A stretch of DNA of 64,000 bases, taken from the NCBI GenBank assembly GCA_917880885.1, contig OU862933.1, forward strand, positions 11,645,679 to 11,709,678. The letters run 5' to 3'. Below the pieces are notes generated by a model. The model made no database searches. It worked only from the letters and a program-made list of their open reading frames with translations, and was not told where the DNA came from. Every line of letters starts with the position of its first letter. Positions within the stretch are counted from its first letter, which is position 1. The translations under genes were made by a program, and so were the position numbers. This stretch comes from Limnephilus marmoratus. Taxonomy: Eukaryota; Arthropoda; Insecta; Trichoptera; Limnephilidae. This document shows positions 1 to 11,458 of this stretch, piece after piece.

Positions 1-402
1 GATTAAAAGAAATGAAATAGTATGAGTTGTAGGTACTTATAAAAAAACTGATTAACTAAGCTGATCAACGTATTGTATACTATCTATACTATGCAGATCT
101 CTTATCTCCGCTATTTTAAAATTAATTCATAAACCCTTTCATATTTATACAAAAAAAAACGAAAAAGCAAACTAAATTACAGGAAACGATCACTGTGTTT
201 AAAATTACGAACATATTTGAAGGGAGAATAACGAAAGAAGTAAATGAACAACATAATATATTTTTCCACGAGATTCTTCGACCATTTTCTACCTAATAAA
301 AGTCAAGTCAACATCATCAAGGTGATTCACTAAGCCCATTTATTTAAAGTTGCAAAAGTCTGAATTTCTTTGTCCATAATCTTCTACTCTGCTGATAAAT
401 TG
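1..402. other. AT-rich sequence without recognised features
   Basis: AT-rich non-coding sequence with stop codons in all frames. Nothing recognisable. Confidence 0.5.
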
Positions 403-660
403 CTGAAATGCCGCCTACTACGGCGCTAGACTTACACAAAGCCGCCTCGGTACGATGCCGCGCGCTTGCAAATAAACGTCGTTACGGTGCAAAGAATTCA
501 TCCGTAGCGCCTTCGCTACGAGAGGGAGCATCGGTGGTTCTACGATCTCGTAGTAAGGGCTTGAATAGAGTTCATGCAATGCAGTGGCTATTGGCTATAC
601 TTGCTATGTCGTAGAGATTGTGCACCTCTAAATATAATATAATTTTTTTTTTTTTTTTTT
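403..660 (+). repeat. GC-richer island ending in a T-run, possible repeat copy
   Basis: This short block is much richer in G and C than its surroundings and ends in about 20 T. It contains GTAGCGCCTTCGCTAC, a tight 6-bp stem hairpin. A 68-codon frame (408-614) covers most of it but resembles no known protein and is probably not coding. No second copy was seen in the window, so calling it a repeat rests only on its composition and tail. Confidence 0.3.
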
Positions 661-1045
661 TACATAGAAACAAACAGTACATTGATTAATTCCATTTTAC
701 GTATTACAGGTTATTGTTGAGTGAACAAGAGTACTTAATTATATATTTTTTCTAGTGAATGACATTCATTATATTATATAGATGTATATATTTTAGGTGT
801 GTTTTTTTCTTCTTATTTATCTATACTACATCTCCTATTGGGGTTTTTTTATTTTACAAATTGTTTAACTCTCAGTTGTTATAAATATTTAAACATTAAA
901 ACAGTAGAGAAAATTCTATTAATATTATAATGGCAAAAGTTTGTATGGATGTATGTTTGTTACTCTTTCACGCAAAATATGCTGAATGAACTTTAAAAAT
1001 TCGTTCACTAATAGAAAGCTACATTACAATAAAAACACATATAAA
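661..1045. other. AT-rich sequence without recognised features
   Basis: T-runs and AT-rich sequence; nothing coding. Confidence 0.5.
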
Positions 1046-1474
1046 TTTGTTGCAGACCACTTTTATTTTATAAACACTCTACCGGTTTCAGAAGCACCCT
1101 TCCTTCATCAGGAGAATATAATAACTAACCTATGATACATAATATTGACAGATATACAAATTTCAGGTGTTTGAGTAGGAGGTAAGCAAAGGGGTGGGGG
1201 TAATTGCGGGATTTACAAGAAGAACAGAGCGGTTTATGGGAAAAATATTTAGAATGGTTCTGAAAGATAAATTAATTTGGTTATTCAAAATACTAGCATT
1301 ATTATTTAGGGATTTTCTGATTTCAAGTGATTTTAAGTTATCTAATTTTTTGCTTTTATTGTTACGGTGAAGAAATTTAACCCCCGTGTCCTTATTAAAA
1401 GTGTGATCTGTGGAAATTAGGTGATCAGCAAACTCTGAAAAATTATTATTATTTAAGCATCTTTGTTTTTTCAC
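1046..1474 (-). pseudogene. Penelope-like or LINE retroelement 3' remnant
   Basis: The minus strand encodes 103 residues (1474-1163) with FADHLIST..H, VKFLHRNNK, KKLDNLKSLEI and ILNNQINLSF. The spacing of FA.HL...H, LH, LE..EI and LN.Q resembles the end of the GIY-YIG endonuclease region of Penelope-like elements. Downstream on the same strand the sequence CTCCTGATGAAGG, then GAAACCGGT, is typical of the 3' ends of such elements. There is no reverse transcriptase core here, so it is a truncated, dead copy. A LINE tail is the alternative. Confidence 0.5.
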
Positions 1475-1915
1475 TTCTCTCTCTGTTTAATAAGCACATA
1501 GCAAAAGAAGTTCTCAAGTTCCGAGTCACTGAGCGAATTATCATTTTTTTCCATTTACTTATTATTTCGTTTACAAAAAAAACAATAATGAAAAAAAAAC
1601 ATCTACCTAATTAAAAATAAAAGCTTGTTACTTTTCCGACGGTATCTATAAAACATAAATTTTCCAACAATGGATAATTAAATTTCATGCTTTAAGATCT
1701 CACTTAAAAATTTCAATTAATTCACCATCAACTTAGATTTAAAAAATGTAGAAGAACGCTAAATTTAATTTTCTTACAGAATATCTCTCTCTACCAGCTA
1801 TAAGTACCCGGCTTTGCCCACTTTATGTTATAAATTTCTCGACGACAAAAATTCGAAAATGTCTTTATTGCCTATTTGACGTTTGATTTTATTGACAGGT
1901 TTAAAAAACATATGT
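1475..1915. other. AT-rich sequence with a weak repeat fragment
   Basis: Mostly featureless. Around 1795-1850 the phrase AGTACCCGGCTTTGCCC resembles the start of the ACCCGGC..CGTTGC repeat class seen more clearly near 25885, 26325 and 28355. Confidence 0.35.
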
Positions 1916-1917
1916 AG

Positions 1918-2165
1918 GTACCGCACAACTGGTCAACTGGTCAACTGGTCCCAACCGTCTTGAGTCAGTGTATATATGGCATACCCAATTATTGGGGTAC
2001 GTCGTCAGGCTGAAGGAATGGGGAAGAGGAAGGTGGGAAAGTATTGGGCCATTCTGACCTGGTCACCAAATCGGCTGAAGTCATTTCAATTCTGAATGGT
2101 GGTAGGTATCTCACCATGGCGATACAGAGGTTATCTTCCCCTTGATGCACACTTGAAAGCTTTAT
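1918..2165 (-). mobile_element. SINE-A, 5'-truncated
   Basis: Minus-strand copy of the tRNA-derived SINE seen complete at 52590-53007. It retains the 3' half: the GGCGATAC block, the AGACC..CATTC block, a pyrimidine-rich stretch and the ATTGGGG / GACGG end. The ACTGGTCA motif is repeated three times at 1927-1950. The tRNA head is missing. Confidence 0.65.
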
Positions 2166-2332
2166 AGCTCGTGATGTAATTGACATATAGAGTTAAAGAG
2201 TCATAATAATATACAAAATCCAGACAGAAAAAGTTGCGTAAATTTAATGAGGTGAGAACACGTTTCAGTAGTATTTGCTTCAAACATTTTTTGTTCATTG
2301 CGCGTTAAGTACGTGATATTTAATAATTTACA

Positions 2333-2882
2333 ACCACGAATTTCTACAGATTTCTACCGATTTCTTACATAAACCCCTTAAAAATTTGGTATTTTTAAGC
2401 TTTAAAAAAGTATATATTATTTTTGAAGATGATATCTATATATTCCCCACACCGAAACGCAAATTATATGAAATTCCCTCGATAGAAGAAAATCGCAAAG
2501 AGCGCTCCGAAAATTATTATTTTCACGTCCGTTTCAGTTATTTTATAAGTATGAAAAACACATATCTGCCCTGATGATGGACACTGTAACGCTGTCCGAA
2601 ACATTGGCTAAAGAAGTAGGTAGCGCAACACGGCATAATATCCCAAAAACTAATAACAAAAATACTTTTGGCCGTGAAAATCTAAAATCGTACAAGTATG
2701 TACAAATTCACAGTGTTTCTATAAATGCTGTTTTAGACAGTCCCAAGATATTTTTGCTCTATTTTAAACGAGTCGTGATTTAACATTTTCACAATATTTT
2801 TGCTTCAATTTTACCGTTTTAAATATTAGCGCAATTTCTCCAACACTCGTAATTACATATCTCTCTATCTTCTTCTTTTTTA
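2333..2882 (+). repeat. R1 repeat with a nested Penelope-like 3' fragment
   Basis: First of five R1 copies (others 11459, 18990, 19560, 47578). Shared blocks include TTTCTACCGATTT, TATTTTTGAAGAT, TATATATTCCCCA, AATTCCCTCGATAGA, GCTCTATTTTAAACGAGTC and CTCTCCAACA. It is split at about 2571-2690 by a segment holding GATGATGGACACTG and CAACACGGCATAATA, also found at 19200-19490, 27105-27240 and 32770-32850. The two halves of R1 continue on either side, so the insertion is younger. Confidence 0.65.
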
Positions 2883-4690
2883 TATATTACGGCGCCTTAA
2901 AGGCATTTTGTCAGTTCATGGTACTTTATTGATATTGATAGATTTTGATCTAGTTTTTTTTCTGATATATTTGAAAGATATAACATGTTTTTTTTATCAA
3001 AGCATACCAATCTCTGCAAAGCGTTAAAGGGAATTTCCGCGTGGCCTCTTTTGACTTTAAAAATAAACAATTTCACTAAAAGCAAAACAGATTATTTTAT
3101 TTCATCACTTCGGTTCAGATCTGAAGGTTTTGATAGATATATATTGTTGGACTCGAGTTCCCAGCGCGTCAATATCCTTATCCTTTATCCCTGGCAGAAT
3201 CCTTGAATACTAAATGTTTGATCAATCACTTGGAGAATCATCCCCTTGTGTAATTTAAATATAATAAAAGCCTTCGAAGACATCTCAGTGGCGTACAGTT
3301 CATAAAGGCTGAAAAATAAACCGAATCATAAAAAGAACAGGAAAAAATATTGGTATTTTCTATAAAATTTGAACATGTTTTGTTTCATAATCGTTGATTT
3401 GCAAACTTTTATTTTTTTAAAGTTGAAACCTGCCTTATGGCAATACATTTGCCATTTTTCGATTTAGTATTTTATGGAATACACAAAGTGAAGTAGCGCA
3501 TTACATAAAGTGTTGGTTTTGAAATGATGGGCGTAATGGATCCCTACATTGAAAGGTTTTACACTTCTCATAAATTGTTTTTTTTCTTAGATTCCAACAC
3601 TACCTACCGCTGGGTTAGGCTAAATTTAAAAAAAAAATGTTTTTTACGGCGCCTGCTTTTTTGGGACAAAAACATGAAATAACATTTTTTTTGCGTTTTC
3701 TGAATATTCCCTGCTACAACCAATTTTAATTTTTTTATTTCATTATTTTAATATTACAATTAATTCCAGTAAGTAAGGACGTATTACTCATCTCGCTAGG
3801 TGTGAAATGGCTGTTTGAGATGGCAATTTACAGAGTGGTTATATTAGCTAGGTTTTTAATGAGTCTTTTGAACTGTTAATTCGTGGTGGAATTCCATTGT
3901 ATAAGAATTTGAAATTAAAACACTTTTGTACTTTCTTTCATTTATTTATTTTTCAGGACCGGTTTCATCATGGATGGGGACATTTTCAAACTGGTATTTT
4001 AAATTCTTATGCTACGGTATTTATACATACTTAGGCAGGGGTAAACAACATTGTCTCTATATAATGAATGTTTCTATTTTGTTAATTTTAAGGTATTATA
4101 AGTTATTTTGTTAATTTAAGGTACCTACGTATACGTAATTATAAAGTTTATTATTAAAATTATGAATGATGTTACATATTAAATAGATATTTTTACTTTA
4201 AATTAATATATATGAATTTACATAATTGAAAAGGTTTGTGATTACTGATATTTTATTTTTGTAATGTTGGGTTATTCCATCCTTGTTGCTTAGGGCTTAA
4301 TTGACCAATATTGACGCACTATGGCATTTAAATAAATAATGATGCACTATGGTATTTAAATAAATGGAGGTGATTCTACGTGATAGTACAAGTAAAAAAG
4401 ATAAACAACTCTTTTCGAAATTACCCCCGGACACCCTGTATATTATATATTACCGCTAGACCACGCCGGTCGTCAATTTACACGATTAAAAAAAAAATAA
4501 TAAAATTGGTATCAATAAAAAAAAACTAACACAATTAAGCAAAAAAATGTGTGTGTATACATAGAATTTAAATAAAAAGTATGTAAATTATATGACTTGT
4601 AAGTTAATGATAGAGGAAGTCGTGGACGCCAAAGGAAGAATCAAATGCTTGAGTTCCGGCCATGTTGAGACTTGGAACAACATTATGACA
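2883..4690. other. AT-rich sequence, no gene
   Basis: No coding signal. At 4424-4440 ACCCCCGGACACCCTGTAT looks like a lone end of a mariner-type element without a partner. At 3955-3970 GGACCGGTTTCATCATGG resembles Penelope-like 3' tails. Otherwise low-complexity A/T sequence. Confidence 0.45.
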
Positions 4691-4815
4691 GTATGAATGA
4701 GACGATATATTTATGAATGTGAACAAAGCAGTGTGTGCCAAGGCAGAGTTGTATGTCGGTCTATCCTCTCTGCCTGCCTGTGTGAAATAACGGCGTTATG
4801 ATTAAATAGTTGGTG
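4690..4815 (+). mobile_element. RTE-like LINE/SINE 3' end
   Basis: The blocks GGCAGAGTTGTATG, TCTGCCTGCCTGTG and AAATAACGGC..TATGATTA.ATAGTTG recur in diverged form at 37200-37310 (GACAGAGCTGTG, TCTGCCTACCCCTTCAGG, TAGTTAGTTAA). This order is typical of 3' ends mobilised by RTE-type LINEs. No coding part is attached. Confidence 0.4.
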
Positions 4816-5335
4816 AGACTTAAATTATTATATTGATGCAAGTTTTGAAAATGATTGTTGACAGTTCGAATAGTAAGAAAAATATCAAAAAGCTCACACA
4901 ACCTGCCTTTGTTCGTAGAGCAAAGCACGCCACTGTTCAAATTGTATCGTATACTAACAAATTGGGGCTGATTTTCACATCAAAATTCTCGGTTAACCAG
5001 AAAATGGGGAAAATAAAACACACGCCCTTTTCACCCGGGGCTGTCTGCTATTACAAAATTTAATAAAATTTCCAAGTACACCCCTAGGCAGCTCATAAAC
5101 CCTTATTTGTTTCCCATTGGTGAAAGAGAAAAAAATATGCATCACAGGGTTTGATTGTTATTTTATAACTCAATATGAAGGAAAATATTCACGATGTTTA
5201 TTCGCATTGTGAATTTACTTGATTATTTTTTTTATATATCTATACACATAATGGTAAATTAAATTTTAGGATATTATTACGACTTTGTGTACATGTACAA
5301 TAGGGTGTATCAATTATTTCAACTTTCGAATTCAG
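4816..5335. other. No recognised features
   Basis: Contains a 76-codon frame at 4833-5063 with no family resemblance and no supporting context; treated as chance. Confidence 0.45.
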
Positions 5336-5886
5336 AAACGCCCGGGGTCTCAAATGTTGCGTCTTACAAAGAAAATGAGAACTCCATTTAATTTTTTTTT
5401 AAATGGTTATTAGCCCGCTAAAATGCATTGAAAATCAGAAAACAAACCTAAAACCATTTTTTTTTAAATTTTTAATAATTTTTTTCCAGTAATTTAACCT
5501 TTTAATGTTTGTTTATTACTAAAAAATGCTTATAACTGACAAAAATGAAAAAAAAAGTTCAAGTTTATGAATACATTTAAGTCAACAAGGAATCTGATTT
5601 TATCCAGAAAACGTGTTATTTTCCCCGTTTAAATTTTTAACCAACACATATGTTTAAAAAAATTTCTTTTTGGTTCTTTGTACTACAGTTATGGAAGGAA
5701 AAATAAGTTTGGCACAAAATATAAAATATTAACCTTTTATTTTATTTTTTTTTCCAAGTCAGGAAATCTATTTTCTTTTAAAACTTCCGGCCATTTTAGC
5801 AGGCTAATAGTGAATAATAATTTGATTTTTTTTAACGTTTTTGAATAGCTACATATCATACGAAACTTTTGAGACCCCGGGCGTTT
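5336..5886. mobile_element. MITE-like inverted-repeat element, 551 bp
   Basis: Ends are AAACGCCCGGGGTCTCAAA (5336-5354) and its near-perfect reverse complement closing at 5886. A second inner inverted pair, ATTAGCCCGCTAAAATG near 5409 and CATTTTAGCAGGCTAAT near 5793, supports a palindromic layout. The interior is AT-rich and non-coding. No clear target duplication was seen, so the superfamily is unknown. Confidence 0.65.
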
Positions 5887-6564
5887 AAATACAAGGCCAT
5901 TTTTTTTCTCTCTATGGAGAGCGAGACACGCTAATGTACAATCACTTGATAAAATATAACATTATCAATAAATGTAATATAAAACGTTTTCTTACATCAA
6001 ATATTTTAAAAAAAAACATATTTTTAGTAAGACAAAGTCACCTCAGAAAATAAGTGTTTTTAATAATAATTGTTTAATAAGTAATTTTTGTCGTTCGTCA
6101 TTCAATGTTGTTAATTTATTTTAATAAATATTTCCATACTTAATATGACCATTGGAGGTTATCCACCACTTACCCGACCTGGTATAAGTAACAGATTGTT
6201 ACTCCTTCAAGACTCTCGCAAGATTCTAATTTTTTTTGTTAAACGTAGCTACATTTATTTATGTTGAAATAATCTAGACCTCCAGTGTCCTTGCATACGT
6301 TGCTAGTAAGCAGTATGCAAGTGCTAACAGGAAAAACAAAATGCAAAAAAAACAGGTTAGTAAGACAAAGATAAATTAAACAGGGCAAAACAAAAACTCA
6401 TTCATGAGGCTCTATAAGGCGGTATTGCACCTGTAAAAACCTGCAAGCACCTGCATAAAATAAAGAACATAAGTAATACAATAAAAGAATATAAATATAT
6501 TAATGATGTGTCATTGCTTAAATTAACATGCCATTTAACATAATTTATGCATGACATAAACATT
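5887..6564. other. AT-rich sequence without recognised features
   Basis: Nothing coding or repeated was recognised. Confidence 0.45.
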
Positions 6565-6904
6565 GACGGCCTCCGTGGTCGAGGGGGAGGGGTCATCGAC
6601 TATCGATCCGGAGATCGCGAGTTCTAATGCCGTCGTCTGCAAGTAATTTGCGACACGTTCCAGAGTGGAAGATACTTTCAGTATCGCCCTTCATAATTGA
6701 AACTTTGCTTGAAATCAGGCTTTAGCCGTGGTGCGTAAACAGATCTGGATGGCTAGGTACTTCCCCACCTCCCTCTTCCCCATATCCTTCCCTTGACCAC
6801 TACTTTCAGCCTCACAAAACAGCACAATTGGGGATGCCATTGTCTTACTGGCCCCAGACGGTTGAGAGCAGCAACTCTTTTGCGGTATTCACATTAAAAA
6901 AAAA
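6565..6904 (+). mobile_element. SINE-A, full length but diverged
   Basis: Begins with a tRNA-like head (GACGGCCTCCGTGGTCGAGG), followed by CGACACGTTCCAGAGTGG, AGTATCGCCC, TTGCTTGAAATCAGGC, the pyrimidine-rich block CCTCCCTCTTCCCC, TTGGGGATGCCAT, then an A-run. Box B is degraded (GAGTTCTAATGCC). It shares layout and order with the copies at 9047 and 52590. Confidence 0.8.
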
Positions 6905-7663
6905 ATGGAAAAAAGTTACCTTTTCGTCTTTTACTATCGATTATTTGCTATTTCATATATTCTAATGAATAAAATCACAGATCTTACACATTATAAGGGT
7001 GTAAAGTTTAAATTCATATCTGGCCAGCTGACGAAGAAATAATTCAAAATCAATGGATTTTTTTGGAAATCATACCAACGCAAATGCGTAAATTTACAGA
7101 TGCAATACCATAATTTGGAAATTAGTGCTCTTTTTAAAAATTTACCTTGCTTTATTATTTGCACAAAAAAAGGTTTATTATTGGAATGTTTAATTTTTAA
7201 AAATAGGTTTTAGTTAAAACTCAAAGTGAAAAGTCAACCCGCGAGTAAATATGCTTACACGAGCATCTTGACTAAATAACGAGGTAAAAATATTTTCTTT
7301 AGAGCCACCAGGCGACTCTATAAATTTCGTGTTTATGGACTTATCCGCAGAAATTTACTGAAAGGGTGACATTTCTTTTAAAAGTGGGACATCTAGACCC
7401 CTATCGTCAACATCCAGAAAATACCGCAGGAAAGTCATCCCGGCTAAATGCGCCGCAGAATAAATTTCACGACTCAGAAGGAAGCGGAGAAAAGGAACGG
7501 GAGATGATCCTTGAAAGTAAACTATTCCTTAACTACTTCTTCAGAACTAAAATCAATGCCCACAACTAAAAGGATAACTTTCAGAAACTTTGTGTGTTAA
7601 AATGATAGAAATAATAATAAAATAAATTATGTTCTTCCAAAATTAAAGCATCGCAATAAGCTA
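6905..7663. other. Unique sequence, no gene called
   Basis: No repeat copy was recognised. A stretch near 7300-7530 is less AT-rich and holds a 67-codon frame (7366-7569) with no family match. Conserved non-coding sequence is possible but unproven. Confidence 0.4.
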
Positions 7664-7671
7664 CCCGTGGT

Positions 7672-8335
7672 TAGGGCCACGAAAAAGTATCGATACTTTG
7701 TGGTATCGAGTACTTTTCCTTTCGATTACGATACATTTGTACTCTCTTTGTATTCGATACTTTTGCTTAATGAGTACTTTTTGGCAAGTATCGATATCTT
7801 TAAAAATTTGGCTAAGCGGCTCATGTTTGTAGCAACGCCATCTACATAGCAAACCTTCTAAAACATTCCATCGCATATGATGTTTTTTCCAAAAAATCCT
7901 TTGTGAACTCAGAAGCCTCTGAGACTCCACATCTAGAATAGTGATAAAAAAAATAATTTCCATAATTTGTTACGCTAAAATGTCACGACTGTATTAATTT
8001 TTTAGTTCGCGTTTTAACAGGGCAGCTGTGTTTCATTATATATTTAATTGCGCACGTTTAGTTTTGCAGTTGATTATATACATAAAAAACATTACACTTT
8101 TTTAATTTGAATTTGCAGGTCCTTTTTACCTTTTCTTTGAAAATTAAAATCCTGGGGGGGGGGGGGGCTGATACGTAGTTATCCCGGTCAGAGCTGTAAA
8201 TCAGGCCTTGTGAAATGTACTCGATACTTTGAAGTATCGATACTTTTGTTTCAATACTTTTACGAGTACGATACTTTTTTCTGATACTACTCATGAGTAC
8301 AGTATCGATATTTTCTATTCGATATCGTGTCCCTA
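7672..8335. mobile_element. hAT-like non-autonomous element, 664 bp, 8-bp TSD
   Basis: The 8-bp duplication CCCGTGGT lies at 7664-7671 and again at 8336-8343. The element starts TAGGGCCACGA and ends TCGTGTCCCTA, an 11-bp inverted repeat with one mismatch. Both subterminal regions carry repeated GTATCGATAC palindromes, as expected for transposase binding sites. There is a G-run at 8154-8167. No transposase is encoded; the 100-codon minus frame here resembles nothing known. Confidence 0.88.
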
Positions 8336-8469
8336 CCCGTGGTAAGTTTACAAAGGGACTAGGATATATTCTGTTTTATATTTTGCAAAATCATAAACAT
8401 GATATTTTTTTAACATCAACTCCACACAGGAGGGCAATTGGAATAGAAAAATGGGGCATTTGTTTTTCT

Positions 8470-8605
8470 GTCCAAAATTTGGAAGGCGGTTGTAGGTACC
8501 AGAGACCATTTATTGGGTCAACCTCTGCCATAGGTCACTCCAAGTGGTTCTTAGCAGGAACTCCCGGGTTTACGGAGTGACGTATGTCCAGGTCTAGGCG
8601 TTTTT
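8470..8605 (+). mobile_element. Family-B repeat fragment (5' part)
   Basis: Carries ACCATTTATTGGGTCAACC, TGCCATAGGTCACTCCAAG and CCCGGGTTTACGGAGTGA, matching the 5' half of family B as seen at 37425 and 44880. The 3' stem-loop is absent. Confidence 0.6.
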
Positions 8606-9046
8606 ATTCGTAACCTTTGATACTAAACCATTAATCGTTCCAATTATCTATTTCAGCACAATTGATTAAAATAAAAAAAAACTTAAACCAAAAATTTAAG
8701 TCATGCAATTTATTGAAAATATTATTTTTATATAAACTTGATAACAGGAAAACCTTTTCGTAAATATATCAATAAGAACCTTGAATGGTGGGCTATTGCG
8801 TCACGAAATTTGAAAAGCTCTGTACGTCTGGAATAACTAAGGAAATTATTTTCAGCTTGCAGCAAAATTGCCATCACGAGAAGCATTAAATTATAATTTT
8901 TACTTTAATTCGGGTGATCCCAACTTTTTCTTCTATATTTACTTTTCTCTCATGACACATTTCTCCTCCCATTCTTAACTTAAGAAAAACAAATTTATAC
9001 GTACGTACTTAAGCAAAAATTCGAAAAATGTTCTGGTTAATCTGAA
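8606..9046. other. AT-rich sequence without recognised features
   Basis: No coding or repeat signal recognised. Confidence 0.45.
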
Positions 9047-9450
9047 GGCCGGCGTGGACGAGGGATAAGACTCCTGACTCGCAATCTGAAGGTCGCAGGA
9101 TCGAATCCCGGCGTAGGCAAATAAGTTTTATTTGATTAATTTGTGTTATTTCACAATTAATGCCATAAAAATAATATATAGCACGTTCCAGAGTGGAAGA
9201 TACTCTCAGTATCGCCCTGGTGTAAGACCACCATTCAGAATTTAAACGTTGCTTGAAATGGCTTTATCCGTGGTTGGTGACCAGATCTGAGTAGCCAGGT
9301 ACTTCCCAATCTTCCTATTCTTCATCTCCTTTCCCTCCCCACCACCTTCAGCCTCACAAAATACCCCACTTGGGGATGCCATAGTCTCACTGGCTCCAGA
9401 CGGGAGCAGCAGGAACTCTTGTGAGGTATTTATGTATGTTAAAAAAAAAA
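9047..9450 (+). mobile_element. SINE-A, full length with tRNA-like head
   Basis: The head has a box A-like GGCGTGGACGAGGGATAAG and a box B GGATCGAATCC. The body follows: AATTTGTGTTATTTCACAA, GCACGTTCCAGAGTGG, AGTATCGCCCTGGTG, TTGCTTGAAATGGC, a pyrimidine-rich part, CTTGGGGATGCCATAG and GACGGGAGCAG. It closes with a run of A. The head looks closest to tRNA-Arg (GGATAAGGC..CCGAAG type), by memory of tRNA patterns. Confidence 0.85.
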
Positions 9451-9859
9451 ACTAAATTAAGAGGATTATTAAATGTTTTCTTGTTTTTCTGGTTGTTTAT
9501 CATCACAGTCCGTAGTTATTATTCTCATTTCATAATTCCACGAAACACGAATATTTTGTTAAGACCCATCACCCCACGCCGGCCATGTTTAATATATTTT
9601 CTTACTGCCACCATTTGTTGTTCGTACTAACTTCAAACAACAAAGCGAAAGTAGAAATGTTGTTCCTAACTTATTGAAGATTAATTGGAAATTTCTAGGC
9701 CGTAAAAAAAGGGTTCCATGCCAACTCAAAATGAAACCAACTGAAAACCACCTCAGAAAGGTCATTAAAAGCTATGAAAAAAATATTTTAAAATAGCCGG
9801 TAACCCTAACCTAACTTTAACCTATTTAACCAATTTTTTTATATTTTTTATCATCACTC
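9451..9859. other. No recognised gene
   Basis: Non-coding. CCCTAACCTAACTTTAACC at 9804-9822 resembles degenerate TTAGG-type repeats but is too short to mean a telomeric relic. Confidence 0.45.
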
Positions 9860-9863
9860 TTAA

Positions 9864-10575
9864 GAGCGTTTAACCAGCCAGCGGACGAAAATCCACATTT
9901 CGTCGAAAGTTGTTCTTCCGATCGTGCAGGGCGGTTACAATGAGAAAGATTAATTATTCTCCGTACCAGCTTTTTTAAATTATAACTCAATATCGAATTT
10001 ATTTCAATCCAAATTAGCTTTAATTTATACCTTCATCCAAAAATGCTGAAAGGCGTGATGATAAAACTACTAAAATAGTGTACTTTTTGTAGTTATTTTT
10101 TGATTATAAGTATTTATCATTTTTCAATAATGTCTAAATTTAATAAGAATGTTAAAAAAATCTGAAATATATTAGTTTGTAAGTGCGCAAATAAATACAC
10201 AAATGGACCAATTTTCGTCAAGAAACACATGTACGTACATATTTTTTAATGATTTTATTGAAACTAAAATTAACATTCTAATGCATAACTCTGCTAGATA
10301 ATGTATTGATTTATTTTACTGCATGATTACATTATTTGAAATGGGTGTGGTATAATACAAAAACTTTTTTGAAAATTTAACAAATCTGCCAACGACCTAT
10401 GGAATAACCTTATTATACTAAAAATTTAAAAAATTCTAAAAATTTATTACATAACTTCACTAGATAAAAGAACAATCTTTCGAAATCCATTTATAATTTT
10501 TTGTGGAAAAGAGTCAATACGTCTAAAAACTTTTTTGAAAATGACGTATTTCCGGCTTTCTCTGGTAATGCCCTC
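9864..10575 (+). mobile_element. TTAA-flanked DNA element, copy 1 (712 bp)
   Basis: Flanked by TTAA at 9860-9863 and 10576-10579. Starts GAGCGTTTAACCAGCC and ends with the reverse complement of GAGGGCATTACCAGAG, a weak inverted repeat. The whole unit recurs in opposite orientation at 38865-39577, also between TTAA sites and nearly identical by eye. TTAA duplications are known for piggyBac and Kolobok elements; these ends do not start CCC, so Kolobok-like or a new group is as likely. Non-coding. Confidence 0.82.
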
Positions 10576-10677
10576 TTAATGACCTGCAGTGGTTCTGAGT
10601 TGTTTTCTTTCTGAGTTGGCCGGTCACCAAAAAAAAACTATATAGAGGTAAAATACTATATTTAGATAATTTTGAGC

Positions 10678-11096
10678 ATAGATTGTCAACCTTTTTTTGC
10701 CCACCGCCCCCTTTGGGAATATTTTTATTTCCAGCGCCCCCTAACTCGTGAATCCGAAACAGCAATTATCGTCACGATTATATTTATCACGAGGGGGGGG
10801 GGGGCGTAACGGGACACCATGACGGTGGGGGCGTCATGGGATAGGGAAAATATTTTTGTGGCAGTCGCATGTGTTGCAGTCGTTTTGTGTATGTGACGTC
10901 ACAAAGCTTATGACCCCCCATACCCCTTGTTACAGGATGGCCCCTAATGAGGTTGTGTGAGCTGGGTTTCTCTGGGTCTCGTACCGCCCCTCTGAAAGTC
11001 TGAAACGCCTCCCAATTTTCTCTTGGACTTCTACCGCCCCCCTGAAGGTCTGAAATGCCCTCAAGGGGGCGTTATCGCCCACGTTGAGAACCTATG
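10678..11096. mobile_element. hAT-like MITE with C/G-rich arms
   Basis: Ends are ATAGATTGTCAACC and GTTGAGAACCTAT, a type familiar from hAT elements (GGTTCTCAACC). GCCCACCGCCCCC near the left end faces GGGGGCG..CGCCC near the right. The flanks TTTTGAGC (10670-10677) and TTTAGAGC (11098-11105) could be an 8-bp duplication with one change. A G-run lies near 10793. No coding sequence. Confidence 0.6.
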
Positions 11097-11458
11097 ATTT
11101 AGAGCTTTAACTACAACATTTACCTACTGTTATTCCTAAGTATCTATTCTTTTGGCGTCTTCTCTTATCGGAGGTTGATTATGTGTCTAGCAAAATTCAT
11201 TGATAAAAGACATCTTATTTTGGTCTTATTATTGTTTTTTTTTTAAAATTATTATTTTGACTTTTACGAGTGCTATTTCTCTGCATCTCTCCCGCGAGTA
11301 AATATTTCTCTGATAATAGCCATCCTCAGTATCCTCACATTAGAGATATATTTATTTATTTAGTTTTAGACACCTCCCAACAGGGCCTCTGTCTGTACAG
11401 TGTAAATTAGGGAAAATATGTCGTTGGGCAGCATTGTAAGACGGGTTAAGCCGCCGCA
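11097..11458. other. No recognised features
   Basis: Non-coding sequence between a MITE and an R1 copy. Confidence 0.4.

Noticed and set aside
7661..7963. 100-codon minus frame
   Set aside because: Crosses the left border and target duplication of a hAT-like element and resembles nothing known.
9804..9822. CCCTAACCTAACTTTAACC as a telomeric relic
   Set aside because: Only about three degenerate units; chance is enough.
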